A stretch of 64,000 bases of DNA. Source: Roseovarius atlanticus. GTDB taxonomy: Bacteria > Pseudomonadota > Alphaproteobacteria > Rhodobacterales > Rhodobacteraceae. A program made the translations under genes and the position numbers. Position 1 is the first letter of the stretch; the number at the start of each line of letters is the position of its first letter. Below the pieces are notes generated by a model. The model worked only from the letters and a program-made list of their open reading frames with translations. It did not search any database and was not told where the DNA came from. This document shows positions 24,989-34,009 of this stretch, piece by piece. The stretch is taken from positions 35,832 through 99,831 of the forward strand of contig NZ_LAXJ01000028.1 of NCBI RefSeq assembly GCF_001441615.1, read 5' to 3'.

Positions 24989-27001
24989 CTATCGTGCAAC
25001 CAGCTTTTGACCACCATCCTCCCGCAGCATCGCTTCCATGTCATCCAAACCATCAACGGCAGAGCGCATCTGCGCCTCGTCGCCTACGCCCACCGTCTCG
25101 GCATTCGCGACCTGGCTCCCAAAATCCATTTCCATCTGTCGCTGTTCGTCGGCGATCACGGCTTGAACGACAGGCGCAGTCTTCTTTGGGGCGACATCGA
25201 TTTGTCCCGACGATTGGCCATCAGCAGCCTGGCGTGCGGCCTCAACGTCAGCCTCGGATCTCCCTGACCCGTTCGCTGGCGGTGTCATCGGCATGGCGCG
25301 CGCACTCAGCGGCAGCGTACCCTGCAATCCTCCTCCCCCTGGCTCCGGAAACGGCAATTCGCCCGTCTGCGCTGCATGGATCGCCTTGAACAGCCGATCG
25401 TCAAAGTACTGGATCCGTTTGGCCCGGACCGGCATCTGGGCATCGATCACCATGACGATCTCATCGAGCGGCAGGCGGCGGGCCTCATCTTCGGGGAGCA
25501 AGGAGCTTTCTTCAGTCCTTGTCGACTGGCTACGGCCCTCGAAGGGGTTCTTTCCGATGGATTGGGACCGCGTGATGACAGTCTTCGTCGTCTTGCCGAC
25601 GGCCTTGCTCAATTCCTCGACCGTTTTCTCATCCGAGGGCGTTAAGTAGAGCTTGACACCCGCGTTGCCCTGCAGGGCGCGGCGGGTGTTTTCGCCATAG
25701 ATTTCATCGAGGGCGGGAATGGTTTGCGTGACCACGGCCAGGTGACCACGATAGGTGCGCAGGGTCTCGATGCTCTCGACCACGATCGGCATTTTGCCCA
25801 AGCGATTGAACTCGTCGAGCATGATCATTACGGGCCAGGGCTCATCTGGCCCGGGATCCTTTTCCTGCATGGCGGAGAGGAGATCGGAGAAAAAGAGCCG
25901 GATCAGCGGCGCGAGGGGTTTGACCATCAGCGGCTGGACCACGAGATAGACCGAAAAAGGCTTCTTGCGGATCGTGCGGAAATCAAAGTCCGACACCGCC
26001 GTCGCCTCGTCGATGGCCGGGTTCTGCCATTGATCGAGCCCCGAGGTCATCAGGAGCGAGACGTAAGACGTCAGCGTGTCGTTGTTGGTCGAAGCCAACC
26101 GCGTGAAGATCAGCTTGGCGGCCCTGTTATCCACCTCGTGCCCCCGCGCGAAATATTCCTTCTGCTTGTTCGCGCCCGAGGCCGCGATGCGGTAGATCTC
26201 GCCAAGAGTCGGACGTTTGCGCTGGAACGCCAACAGGCCTGCTGCCACAAAGAGATCGATCCCGCCTTTGAGGAGGCCCTGCACCCGGTCGTTGTCGCTC
26301 TGCAGGAACAGCGTCGCCAGGAGCTGCAGTTCCATCTGCTGGCGCGCGGGATCTTTCAGTTGATAGATGCGCAAGAGCGGGTTGTAGCGATGCGTGCGCT
26401 TGCCCTCCCAATCGGTGGGGGCAAAGCGATAGACCTTGTCGCCTTGGGCTGCACGGTGCCGGGCCGTGGCCTCAAAGCACTCGCCCTTCACATCGAGCGT
26501 CACGGCGGAGCCTTGCCAGGTCAGCAGGTTCGGGATGACAAAGCCCGTGGTCTTGCCGCGGCCCGTGGGCGCCACGATCAGCGCATGCGGGAAAACCTTG
26601 GAGCAAATGTAATTGGCGCGGGAGCCCGGCGCCCCCAGCTTGCCGAGGATGAACCCGGTCCCGGGCGCCCCGAAGAAGCCATTGGCCTTCATCTCGCGCG
26701 CATTCTGCCAATGGGTCTGGCCAAAGCGTGTGAGGGCCGAGCCTGAAAGGGCGAGGCTCAGCATCAGGCCGGCGGCGGCGAAGCTGCCGATGATCAGGTG
26801 AATAAGTTGCGCGTCCTCCGGGCGGCGATCGAGGATCGCCAGATAGTTCTGCGCGATATAGGCAAAGTCGATCTCGGCCCCAAACCCGAGATCCTGGTAG
26901 GTCAGCACCGCCGAGGCGATCGTATAGCCCATGGCCCCAGTCACCAGCGTTACCAGCAAGACCCCTGTTGCGATCCGCGCTTTTCCCATGGAGGCGCTCA
27001 A
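24989..27001 (-). CDS. virD4: VirD4/TraG type IV coupling protein
   Basis: 670 aa. Two N-terminal membrane helices (~10-35 and ~66-86), Walker A APTGRGKTT at 144-152, Walker B PVMIMLDEFNRLG, then an RecA-like region and an acidic, variable C-terminal tail from ~560. It brings the relaxase-DNA complex to the VirB channel and drives transfer. Overlaps the relaxase gene by 4 bp. It is separated from virB6 by the 6.6-kb cargo island and runs in the opposite direction to the virB operon. Confidence 0.94.
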   Translation of the reverse strand: MSASMGKARIATGVLLVTLVTGAMGYTIASAVLTYQDLGFGAEIDFAYIAQNYLAILDRRPEDAQLIHLIIGSFAAAGLMLSLALSGSALTRFGQTHWQNAREMKANGFFGAPGTGFILGKLGAPGSRANYICSKVFPHALIVAPTGRGKTTGFVIPNLLTWQGSAVTLDVKGECFEATARHRAAQGDKVYRFAPTDWEGKRTHRYNPLLRIYQLKDPARQQMELQLLATLFLQSDNDRVQGLLKGGIDLFVAAGLLAFQRKRPTLGEIYRIAASGANKQKEYFARGHEVDNRAAKLIFTRLASTNNDTLTSYVSLLMTSGLDQWQNPAIDEATAVSDFDFRTIRKKPFSVYLVVQPLMVKPLAPLIRLFFSDLLSAMQEKDPGPDEPWPVMIMLDEFNRLGKMPIVVESIETLRTYRGHLAVVTQTIPALDEIYGENTRRALQGNAGVKLYLTPSDEKTVEELSKAVGKTTKTVITRSQSIGKNPFEGRSQSTRTEESSLLPEDEARRLPLDEIVMVIDAQMPVRAKRIQYFDDRLFKAIHAAQTGELPFPEPGGGGLQGTLPLSARAMPMTPPANGSGRSEADVEAARQAADGQSSGQIDVAPKKTAPVVQAVIADEQRQMEMDFGSQVANAETVGVGDEAQMRSAVDGLDDMEAMLREDGGQKLVAR

Positions 27002-29337
27002 TGGACCTGTCCCCGCTCAGTCTCGCCATCCACATCGCCAGTGCGGTGCTTTTCGTATTCGGTGTCGGCAAGATCATCGACCACCTGGCGCAAGGCCTCC
27101 GTGTTGGCCGTCGCTGCATCCGATTGCAGATAGACCTTGGCGACATAGAGCCGGTCGAGGCGGTCCTCGAGAACCTTCTCCAGCGCGTCGGCATCGCCAG
27201 ATGTGAGCCGGTCGAGTTGGCGAACGTCCAGCACCCGCGCGATCTCGTCGCGAAATGCGTCCCGCTCCGCCTCGGTCTCGAAGGGCGCGGACAACTCCCC
27301 CGCCCGCTCATGGTCCAGAACACGCTTAATCTCGTCTGCAAGGCGGTCGGCACGGTCAGACTGCGGCGCAGTTTCACCGCGGGCTGCGAGGAGTGCGTCG
27401 CGCGTGCCAACCCCAAGCCCCTCGCGCATCTCGGTTTCGCGGCGGACCTGATTGATGGCCTCCGTGTCCCGGATCTCGACGACGGCCGCATAGGTCGCGC
27501 CAAGCCCGCGGACGAGGTGGGACGGCATGTCCGGATAGCGCGCGCGCAAGTCATCCGTAACTGCATCGGCAACGGGCGTGCGGAGGTCGCGTGCCTCCAT
27601 GATCCGGTCGACCTCGCGGGTGATCTCGCTGGCGCGGGCCGCATCGGTAATGGTCTCCCTGTAGGGCTCAGACCGGTCAATCACATCGCCAGGGCGTGCG
27701 AGCAGATCCGGGTGTGCCTCGAGATAGGCGCGCTGCTCCGTCTCGATCCGGCGCTCCGCCCGCGAGACAACCTCCCAGTCCCGGTCCTCGATCTGCTGCG
27801 CTGTCAGACCCTCTGCGCGCATCTCCTGACGGATTGTCCCTTCCATCTCCCGGACTGCGTCCCGGTGATAATGGAACCGCTCGTTGACCGCTTCGGCTTC
27901 CACGACGCCATCCCGGCGCAGCACGTTCTCCCGCTCCAAGAGCGTGCCAAGTTCGACATGCACATCGTTGAGAATGTCGCGCGCCTGTACCAGATCGGCG
28001 CGGCGTTCAAGGTTCAGATCCCGCGCCTCAGCCACCTTGGCGAGATCATCTGCGATCCATTGATGCTCGAGCGCGGCGCTCGAGGCCCCGGTCTCGATCC
28101 GGGCCACCACTTCCGATGTGCTGATCCCGGTGCCCCGTAGTGCCGCGTCAATGCGCGATCTCAGATCGGGCTCGGCCAGTCGCTCGCGCTGGCTGGCGTC
28201 AATATTGGCTTCGGAATAGATCCCGCCCTCCGAGGGGGTCTCTGACAGCGTGGATGATCGCAAACCGAGAGGCTGCATGTGTTGGACCTGCGTCTGGATC
28301 TCGATGAGGCGTTTTTCCAGCACGGGACGTTCCGCGTCAGACTTCTCGGCGATCATGCCCTGCACCCGCGCGAGCTTTTCCGCATAGAGGCTTCTGAGAT
28401 CCTCGAAGCTTTGATCCTCGGCCATATACACATCTCCTGTTCGGTCCACCTGCCCGCCGCGCGCCAGCACCTCGCCCGCGCGGAAGAGTGCCGCGGCAAT
28501 ATCCTCGCGGGCCTCCCGGGAGGCCTCCGCGGCAAGCGAATGGTAGACGGTTTTGGTGTTGGCGATCTCCGCCAGCGTCCGGGTCAGGTCCTGCCCCACG
28601 CGTTCGCGCTCGCGGGGCGCGCGACCCTCTTCCTTCGCCGCATAAACCTCGCTGATGCGGGCGGGGTAATGCACAACCCCGCGATCGACCCGGCGCGTGG
28701 CTTCCAGGCGCACGCCATACTTCTCAGCCTCCTCGACCATCGCGAGGCGGAAATCGTCATAGTTGAAGCGGTGGTTGCGCCCCAGAAAGAAGAACTCGCC
28801 TTCCTGCGAACGGCGGTTCAGCACCAGATGCGCATGGGGGTGATCGCGGTCCTCATGCACCGCGATGATGTAGTCGAAATGCCCCGCATCGGTCTGAAAG
28901 AACCGCTCGGCCACGTCCGTCGCGATGTCGCGCACGTCCTCGCCCCGCGTGCCAATGGGAAAGGACATGAGCATGTGGGTGGTCTGTCCCAGCTTGGGCT
29001 TGAAGCCCGCATCCCACCGCTTGGCAAAGCGCTCGGTCAGGTCCTTGATGTCCTTCGCCTCGAGCTTCGCCTTGCCATCGAGGAACCCGCTCGAGTCCAC
29101 GATTTGGGTGGACTTGGTGGTGAGGTAATCGAGCTGGTTTGCGAGCTGCGATTTCGTATGTGTACCCCCGCCCCGGATCGCCTTGAAAACCGCCGGCCGA
29201 TGCCCTGCTGCCGCGCGCACAAGCTGGCTCTGCTTGGCGACATGTAGCCCCTGCATCGAACCCCGGATCCGGCTCCAGCCGTCTCGGAAGACCTCGCCAG
29301 TAACCGCGTCGACAGCATCATTCAGCCGCATGGGCAA
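26998..29337 (-). CDS. VirD2-like relaxase
   Basis: 779 aa. The N-terminal ~250 residues are a relaxase domain with a candidate catalytic Tyr71 (QLDYLTTKS) and the three-histidine metal motif HEDRDHPHAH at 161-170. The long remainder (~300-779) is charged, helical and repetitive, with no helicase motifs seen. It would nick oriT and lead the strand through VirD4 into the channel. The gene is full length and overlaps the accessory gene upstream by 20 bp. Confidence 0.92.
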   Translation of the reverse strand: MPMRLNDAVDAVTGEVFRDGWSRIRGSMQGLHVAKQSQLVRAAAGHRPAVFKAIRGGGTHTKSQLANQLDYLTTKSTQIVDSSGFLDGKAKLEAKDIKDLTERFAKRWDAGFKPKLGQTTHMLMSFPIGTRGEDVRDIATDVAERFFQTDAGHFDYIIAVHEDRDHPHAHLVLNRRSQEGEFFFLGRNHRFNYDDFRLAMVEEAEKYGVRLEATRRVDRGVVHYPARISEVYAAKEEGRAPRERERVGQDLTRTLAEIANTKTVYHSLAAEASREAREDIAAALFRAGEVLARGGQVDRTGDVYMAEDQSFEDLRSLYAEKLARVQGMIAEKSDAERPVLEKRLIEIQTQVQHMQPLGLRSSTLSETPSEGGIYSEANIDASQRERLAEPDLRSRIDAALRGTGISTSEVVARIETGASSAALEHQWIADDLAKVAEARDLNLERRADLVQARDILNDVHVELGTLLERENVLRRDGVVEAEAVNERFHYHRDAVREMEGTIRQEMRAEGLTAQQIEDRDWEVVSRAERRIETEQRAYLEAHPDLLARPGDVIDRSEPYRETITDAARASEITREVDRIMEARDLRTPVADAVTDDLRARYPDMPSHLVRGLGATYAAVVEIRDTEAINQVRRETEMREGLGVGTRDALLAARGETAPQSDRADRLADEIKRVLDHERAGELSAPFETEAERDAFRDEIARVLDVRQLDRLTSGDADALEKVLEDRLDRLYVAKVYLQSDAATANTEALRQVVDDLADTEYEKHRTGDVDGETERGQVH

Positions 29338-29911
29338 ACTCCCTCAGCGCGGCCGTGGCCTCGAGCTGCATCGCATCGCGACGACGCCGTAGCAGTAGGT
29401 CGATCTCATCAGCGGAATCCAGGATGAACCGCGCCAGCCCGCGCATCTGCGCAAGACGCAGTTCGGTGAACTCCGCACTCGTGCCACCATCAGCCCCCTG
29501 CCCCATCCGGTTGGCCCGCGTCATCTGCTTGGCGATCTGCCCGACCCCATTGCCGACCTCGTGCAGAGAGGCGCGATAGCGCGCCACCTCTGCTGCCATC
29601 TGCGCGTCCGGAACGAACACCCCGCCCGCCGCCTGGATGAGCCGCCGCAGACCCTCTGCCCGGCTCTCGATCCCCGCCTTCTCCAACACCGCGTCGAGCG
29701 CCGCAAGCTCCGCGGCCGTGACCTTCACACTGACCGCTGAGACCGGAATAGCGGTATCGGTCTGGCGCTCGGCATCGGCTTTCAAGACGTAGCGCACGGC
29801 GCGCGACGTGACCCCGAACTGCGTCGCCAGTTCAGAGGTCGACACACCCTCCGCGGCCTCGCGGACGATCTGCATCTTCTCCATCTCTGTTAGGCGTTTC
29901 GTTCGGGACAT
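29318..29911 (-). CDS. Relaxosome accessory protein (MobC/VirD1-like)
   Basis: 197 aa from ATG 29911 (MSRTKRLTEMEKM); the frame is open to 29989, but that region is AT-rich and intergenic in character. Residues ~10-50 hold a helix-turn-helix (GVSTSELATQFGVTSRAVRYVL), and ~65-105 look like a ribbon-helix-helix (SVKVTAAELAALDAVLEKAGIESRAEGLRRLI). The second half is the helical MobC-like region. Proteins of this kind bind oriT and help the relaxase nick. Directly upstream of the relaxase gene. Confidence 0.82.
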   Translation of the reverse strand: MSRTKRLTEMEKMQIVREAAEGVSTSELATQFGVTSRAVRYVLKADAERQTDTAIPVSAVSVKVTAAELAALDAVLEKAGIESRAEGLRRLIQAAGGVFVPDAQMAAEVARYRASLHEVGNGVGQIAKQMTRANRMGQGADGGTSAEFTELRLAQMRGLARFILDSADEIDLLLRRRRDAMQLEATAALREFAHAAE

Positions 29912-30427
29912 GCGGAAGAAAGACCCCCTATTTCCTGCCACCTTCCACCAAGGCTGCCCCCACCTTACGATAATATACCCAACTGTCAATTATATACTTA
30001 CGTCGCGTTCAGTCTCAGGCAGCCTTGGTGTCCGCTTCCCCCGCGGCCCGTAGGGACGCGGGCCTGTCCCCTCGCCATCAAGAACCCCTCTTGTCACATT
30101 GGGCCCCTTCCCCAGCCCCGCCCGAGGGTCTGGCCGAACGCCACGTGTTCGGACGGAAACGCGGGCGGGCGCAAACCCCACCGACAGGGCGGACAGGCAG
30201 GGTCAAGGAGGGCCAGATTTGGCTTGCCAAATCTCTGCCGCAAAAACCGGGAGGCCCTGGCCGATAGGTTTTTGTGGATGGCCCCCTTGAGGCTGACTGG
30301 CCGGTCTGTCGCGGCCTGATCATTCCGGGGGGAGTGCGTCCGTTGAACGCGCAGCAACCGGCATCCCTGGAACAGGGACAGGGCCGCCCCAAGATCGTCC
30401 TGGGGCGGCCCATCCTCGTCAGAGGAT
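29912..30427. other. Gene-free region with inverted repeats: candidate oriT
   Basis: About 500 bp next to the relaxosome genes hold no convincing gene. An AT-rich stretch (29960-30002) is followed by GC-rich DNA with two hairpins: CCGAAC/GTTCGG (30136-30154) and the perfect 9-bp arms AGATTTGGC/GCCAAATCT with a 2-bp loop (30215-30234). Transfer origins usually lie beside the mobilisation genes and carry such repeats close to the nick site. The nick itself cannot be placed from sequence alone. Confidence 0.5.
30381..30411 (-). terminator. Hairpin terminator after the 68-aa gene
   Basis: Perfect 11-bp arms GGGCCGCCCCA/TGGGGCGGCCC around a 9-bp loop, starting 17 bp beyond the stop of the gene at 30428. 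There is no T run, so termination may be weak or the hairpin may protect the transcript end. Confidence 0.6.
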
Positions 30428-30634
30428 TTAGTCCTGGGGATCTTTCGCGCTCGGCGGGAACATCACCAGCTCCGAGACCGCGACCGGGAAGTCGAGCTTG
30501 AGGCTGAAGAACTCCGATCCATCCCCGTTGCGGGTGTTGCGGAACATCGCGCCGACGCGTTGGAAGCGGGTGCGCTCCTGGCCATCGGTGTCGGTGAACT
30601 TGACGGGGACGGTGGCGACGTAGTGGTTGGTCAT
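30428..30634 (-). CDS. Small conserved plasmid protein
   Basis: 68 aa with a strong ribosome site (AAGGAG, 8 bases before ATG). The sequence TVPVKFTDTDGQERTRFQRVGAMF and FSLKLDFPVAVSELVMFPP has the look of a small beta-sheet protein; I recall similar unannotated proteins on Rhodobacteraceae plasmids. No function known. It is followed by a strong hairpin, so it is probably its own transcript. Confidence 0.7.
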   Translation of the reverse strand: MTNHYVATVPVKFTDTDGQERTRFQRVGAMFRNTRNGDGSEFFSLKLDFPVAVSELVMFPPSAKDPQD

Positions 30635-30821
30635 TTGGGTTACTCCTTGTTGCGATGGGGATCACCCGACACGGGGGCAAGAGGCCCGGTCGCAAGCGCA
30701 AATGCGGAGGGTCCGCGGCCAGCCGTGGAAGCCGTATTTGTGCTTGCCGAAGCGTGAGCTGAGGGCACGGACGGGCCGACCCCGTGCGATCCACATCTAT
30801 GAGCAAAAAGGAGTGATCCGG

Positions 30822-30996
30822 ATGACCCTTGCCATCACGCAGCCGCCACCATCCGCGTCCGCGTCCCGCCGAGCCTGGCCGGGGTGCTGACGGAGCCCGC
30901 CCGCGTGGATGCGATGTTCCGAAACACGCCCCGAGGGACGTGCAGGTCTTCAGCCTCATGTGCGACGTCTCGACCCCTCGCGCCTTGCGCTGCTAA
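30822..30996 (+). pseudogene. Possible frameshifted small gene
   Basis: A good ribosome site (AAAAGGAG) precedes ATG 30822, but the frame stops after 22 codons. Protein-like sequence continues in the next frame (AATIRVRVPPSLAGVLTEPARVDAMF) and later in a third (RDVQVFSLMCDVSTPRAL), as expected for a gene broken by small indels. No family is recognised. The rest of 30635-31176 holds nothing that I can support. Confidence 0.3.
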
Positions 30997-31176
30997 GGAT
31001 GTGCGTGAGGTGCGCACCATCCCCAGCCCGTACCGATGCGGATGGGCCGCACTCTGACGGACCGGGTAGAAGGAATGCCGGTTCTGGCCGCCGCGAGCTG
31101 CCGATCATGCATGGCCGGCCGCATACGCCATGAGACATGACGAAAGGGCCGCGCCAAGCGTGGCTCTCTCTTCAAT

Positions 31177-31272
31177 CCCGTAACGCCTTCGTCGCCAGAT
31201 CAGCGACGCGCATGACGGTCAGACCTTTCACGTCCGCCTTCTGCCCGAGGTTCAGCGCGACACCGTTGCCGC
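31177..31272 (-). pseudogene. Duplicated 3' end of the DUF2493 gene
   Basis: The minus-strand translation GNGVALNLGQKADVKGLTVMRVAD matches the C-terminus of the intact DUF2493 protein at 32425 (GNGVALNLGQKAEAKGLTVMRVAD) with two differences, then diverges to LATKALRD and stops. A degenerate copy of the following terminator hairpin is also kept (31137-31170). The fragment abuts the stop of the nucleotidyltransferase gene, which therefore lies between two copies of the same 3' end. Confidence 0.8.
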
Positions 31273-31274
31273 GA

Positions 31275-32291
31275 TCACGCGCCCAAGCTGTCGAGCATCA
31301 CCTTGGTCTCAGGCATCCGTTGCAGTGAGTTGCCAATATGCTCCCGCCAGCGTCGGCCAACCTCCAGAGCAACGGCATAGGCGCGGGCCAGATCATCAGG
31401 GCGGTCCTCGGCCATCGCTTCGATCAGGAAGGCCGCTTGCTCTCGATCCTTGGCCGACTTGAGGCTCCCCGCCCCGTCACGCCGCCGATCAGCAACGATC
31501 AGTTTGTGGATCGCATAGCGCTCTGGACGAGGGACCTGCACGAGAATCCCGGATCGATAGATCGCCGCCGCATGGATCGGCTCAGCGATCAGGAAGTTGA
31601 GATAGTTCAATCCTTGGGCGTTCACGCCCAAGGCAGGCAAATCGCGGATGGTCTCATCCCCGAACGCCGGTGTCAGGAACTCGACCAACTGGCCACTGCC
31701 ACCTTGGGCCCATCGCCAGGTCCGGCCTTGGTCAAGGGCTGGTAAGGGATCAAATTTGAGCGCCGAGAAGGTCTCGGCAAGACCCGGATCGACCTGATCC
31801 TGCAGCGCCACGCTGAGCTTTTCGAACTGGGCGATGTCGATGTCGCCGGTATTGGCCATGCCCCCCAAGGGAAGACGGATACCTAGCTCACCCTCATAGA
31901 GCCGGAACGCGTTCGTCCCGACGATGGTGCCACCCAACCGGAAGGTCCCGGCTGCGGCCATGGCCGACAGGATGGATCCCGTTGCGCGGTCAGTGGGCGT
32001 CATGCCTTCGGCGCGCAGGAGCCGGACAAGCCGAGACCGTTCCGCCTGCCGATCCTTGGCAGTCGCCCGCAGTTCCTCGATCCGGTCGATGCGCGCGCGC
32101 GTCTCGTCGCTGTCTTCGCCGATATAGATGAAGCGCATCTCGGTGCCGACACGGCGGGCCGCGTACCAATACGCCTTATCGCCGCGCTCCTTGAGCGTCG
32201 GCTTGCCGTCAACGCCGGACAAGGCGTCGTCCTTCAGGAGCCGTACCAGATCGATATAGGCGCTCATCGCGATGCTGCTGAGTGGGGTCAT
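31275..32291 (-). CDS. GSU2403-type nucleotidyltransferase-fold protein
   Basis: 338 aa from ATG 32291, which has AGGA ten bases upstream; ATG 32300 and ATG 32267 (MSAYIDLVRLL) are also possible. The central part GTFRLGGTIVGTNAF...GDIDIAQF has the Gly-rich strand and Asp-x-Asp of the NTP_transf_8 family, related to AbiEii-type toxins. An N-terminal helical region contains ERGDKAYWYAARRVGTEMRF. The nucleotide and target are unknown. No antitoxin gene is adjacent. It stands between a DUF2493 gene and a copy of that gene's 3' end, as if inserted. Confidence 0.75.
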   Translation of the reverse strand: MTPLSSIAMSAYIDLVRLLKDDALSGVDGKPTLKERGDKAYWYAARRVGTEMRFIYIGEDSDETRARIDRIEELRATAKDRQAERSRLVRLLRAEGMTPTDRATGSILSAMAAAGTFRLGGTIVGTNAFRLYEGELGIRLPLGGMANTGDIDIAQFEKLSVALQDQVDPGLAETFSALKFDPLPALDQGRTWRWAQGGSGQLVEFLTPAFGDETIRDLPALGVNAQGLNYLNFLIAEPIHAAAIYRSGILVQVPRPERYAIHKLIVADRRRDGAGSLKSAKDREQAAFLIEAMAEDRPDDLARAYAVALEVGRRWREHIGNSLQRMPETKVMLDSLGA

Positions 32292-32327
32292 GCCAATCAT
32301 TTCCTAGTTTTGCTTGGCACGCATATA

Positions 32328-32352
32328 CCTATCAAAACACAAAATTGCTAGG
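32328..32352. promoter_or_regulatory. Operator-like inverted repeat before the nucleotidyltransferase gene
   Basis: CCTATCAA and TTGCTAGG are near-perfect inverted arms around a 9-bp A-rich spacer, 37 bp upstream of the start at 32291. The position over the likely promoter suggests a repressor site. Confidence 0.4.
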
Positions 32353-32396
32353 CATAAGGTTTTTGGGGCACCGTCACGCCGATGAGAAAAGGAAAA

Positions 32397-32418
32397 AGGG
32401 CCGCCCAAAGGCGACCCT
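32397..32418 (-). terminator. Rho-independent terminator of the DUF2493 gene
   Basis: Arms AGGGCCGCC/GGCGACCCT (one wobble) with a 4-bp loop, followed on the minus strand by a T-rich tract (32389-32396), starting 7 bp past the DUF2493 stop. Confidence 0.75.
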
Positions 32419-32424
32419 ATCAAT

Positions 32425-33354
32425 TCACACCTCCGCGGTCTTCTTCGCCGGGTCCGCAACCCGCATGACCGTCAGGCCTTTCGCTTCCGCCTTCTGCCCG
32501 AGGTTCAGCGCGACCCCGTTGCCGCCGAAGAGTACAACCCCCGTCGCCGCGAACTTGTCGTCCAGCATTTCGTCGTTGCACTTGAACGGTGCCGCCCGCC
32601 CGTGTGCGGACCAGCGCGGATCGAAGCGCGCCTGCGCAACGCCGCGTGCTCGGGCCCACCGGGCCGCGATCATCTCCGCCCCGTGCTTGCCACCCTTGTG
32701 GCAGAGGAAGATCTCCTGGTTGCGGTTCTGCTTGATCCGTTCGCGAACCTTGTCAAGCGTGTTGAAGATCACATCGACATCGGTCCAGTCGGTGGCGCCT
32801 GAGACGATCAGGGGCACCCCCTCGACTTTCGACTTCTCGGCGGTTTCGCGGTCGTGCTGCTCCAGGAGCTGCCGCGCCTCGAAGACCGCCCCGGTCTCTT
32901 GCGCCCGGACGCTTGAGCGCGACCCGGCTGCCGGGATGAAGGCGTGGCCCGTCTCGATCTCGTAGCATTCCGCCGCTGCCTCGCTCATCACCTCGATGGC
33001 GCTGACGATCTCGCGCAGCTGCAGAAAGCGCGCCTGCGCCTCTTCGAGCGCGGTCTCGGCGATCTCCGATCCGTCGTGAGATTTTGCAAGCGCGCCGATC
33101 TTGTCGGCGGTGCGGTCGACCTCTTTGCCAAGCGCCACTTTCCGGCGCTGCAGGATCGTCGCGAGCCCATGCGCCAGCGGTTCGATTTCGGCTTCAAGCC
33201 CGGTCCCGCGCAGCTGACCGAGCAGAGCCTCGAAGCTCTCGCCGATGATGTGGTCGGTCAGGATGTGATCCTCGGGGATCGGCAGCTGCGCCTCCTTTTC
33301 GGTCAGTCCGAAAAGCTCGATGGTCTCGTAGGTGTTTGCAGTGTCGTAAGCCAT
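32425..33354 (-). CDS. DUF2493 (SLOG-fold) protein
   Basis: 309 aa from ATG 33354 (MAYDTANTYETIELFGL); the frame is open upstream to 33405. The N-terminal half is helical and charged. The C-terminal ~120 residues are the DUF2493 domain: VPLIVSGATDWTDVDVIF, EIFLCHKGGKHGAEMIAARWA, GVVLFGGNGVALNLGQKA. SLOG folds bind nucleotides or nucleotide-derived ligands. It is common on alphaproteobacterial plasmids, role unknown. A partial copy of its 3' end lies about 1.15 kb downstream. Confidence 0.82.
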   Translation of the reverse strand: MAYDTANTYETIELFGLTEKEAQLPIPEDHILTDHIIGESFEALLGQLRGTGLEAEIEPLAHGLATILQRRKVALGKEVDRTADKIGALAKSHDGSEIAETALEEAQARFLQLREIVSAIEVMSEAAAECYEIETGHAFIPAAGSRSSVRAQETGAVFEARQLLEQHDRETAEKSKVEGVPLIVSGATDWTDVDVIFNTLDKVRERIKQNRNQEIFLCHKGGKHGAEMIAARWARARGVAQARFDPRWSAHGRAAPFKCNDEMLDDKFAATGVVLFGGNGVALNLGQKAEAKGLTVMRVADPAKKTAEV

Positions 33355-34009
33355 GTCTGGTCTCCAGTGTTCGGTTCCAAGGCCACCACGTGAGTGTGGG
33401 GGCATGGCCGAATGCCTGGTTTCCGAATCTGCCCGGGTCAGGGACGGCGCAGCCGCCGGCTTGCCGGGCGCAAAAGTTTTCCGCGCGCAGCACGGGACAC
33501 ATGCGCGCGCTCACGCACAGGACCACCCCATGCCACTCGCCCCGCCCTCGCCGAAAAGTTTTGTGATCCTTGACGCGGGCTGATTTGGGGGCCATCCGGA
33601 GGATATGCTTCCGCACTCATGTGTGTGTGTTTTAACGGTAGGTTTGCCCGACCCGAGCAGGCAAACGGCCTGACCGGACGCGGAAGACGGATGAAGCGGC
33701 GGGATCGTTTTGGCCTCGGGCCAAAACTGACCAGAGCGTAATCCGGCGGAGCGGCCGGGGAGGGACGTGCTCGCGAGGCGGGCAAACCGGGAGGCCGGGT
33801 GCGACGCCGCGGTGAGGCCGCATGGCCGAATGCGCGACGGACCGAAGGGCCGTTCTCCCCTGCGACACGCGAAGCCGAGCTGGGGAGGCCGCAAGGCATC
33901 GGGCGGTATGTTCAAAACCGCGAAATTCGTAAGTCTGCAAGCCCCATAATGTTTCAGTTGCTCAATCCGTCGACAAGGAACAAGATGGGAACAAACAGGA
34001 GACCGAGCA
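33355..34009. other. 655-bp region without a supported gene
   Basis: The stretch is very GC-rich and open in several frames on both strands, but no frame has a ribosome site plus protein-like composition. It contains a perfect hairpin GTTTTGGCC/GGCCAAAAC with a 3-bp loop (33706-33726), the decamer GGCCGAATGC twice (about 33407 and 33823), and a TG run near 33620. It may carry a promoter for the DUF2493 gene, a second transfer or replication-related site, or an undetected RNA. Confidence 0.4.

Noticed and set aside
25724..28140. Long plus-strand open frames opposite virD4 and the relaxase gene
   Set aside because: They mirror strongly supported genes and have no start signals or recognisable motifs.
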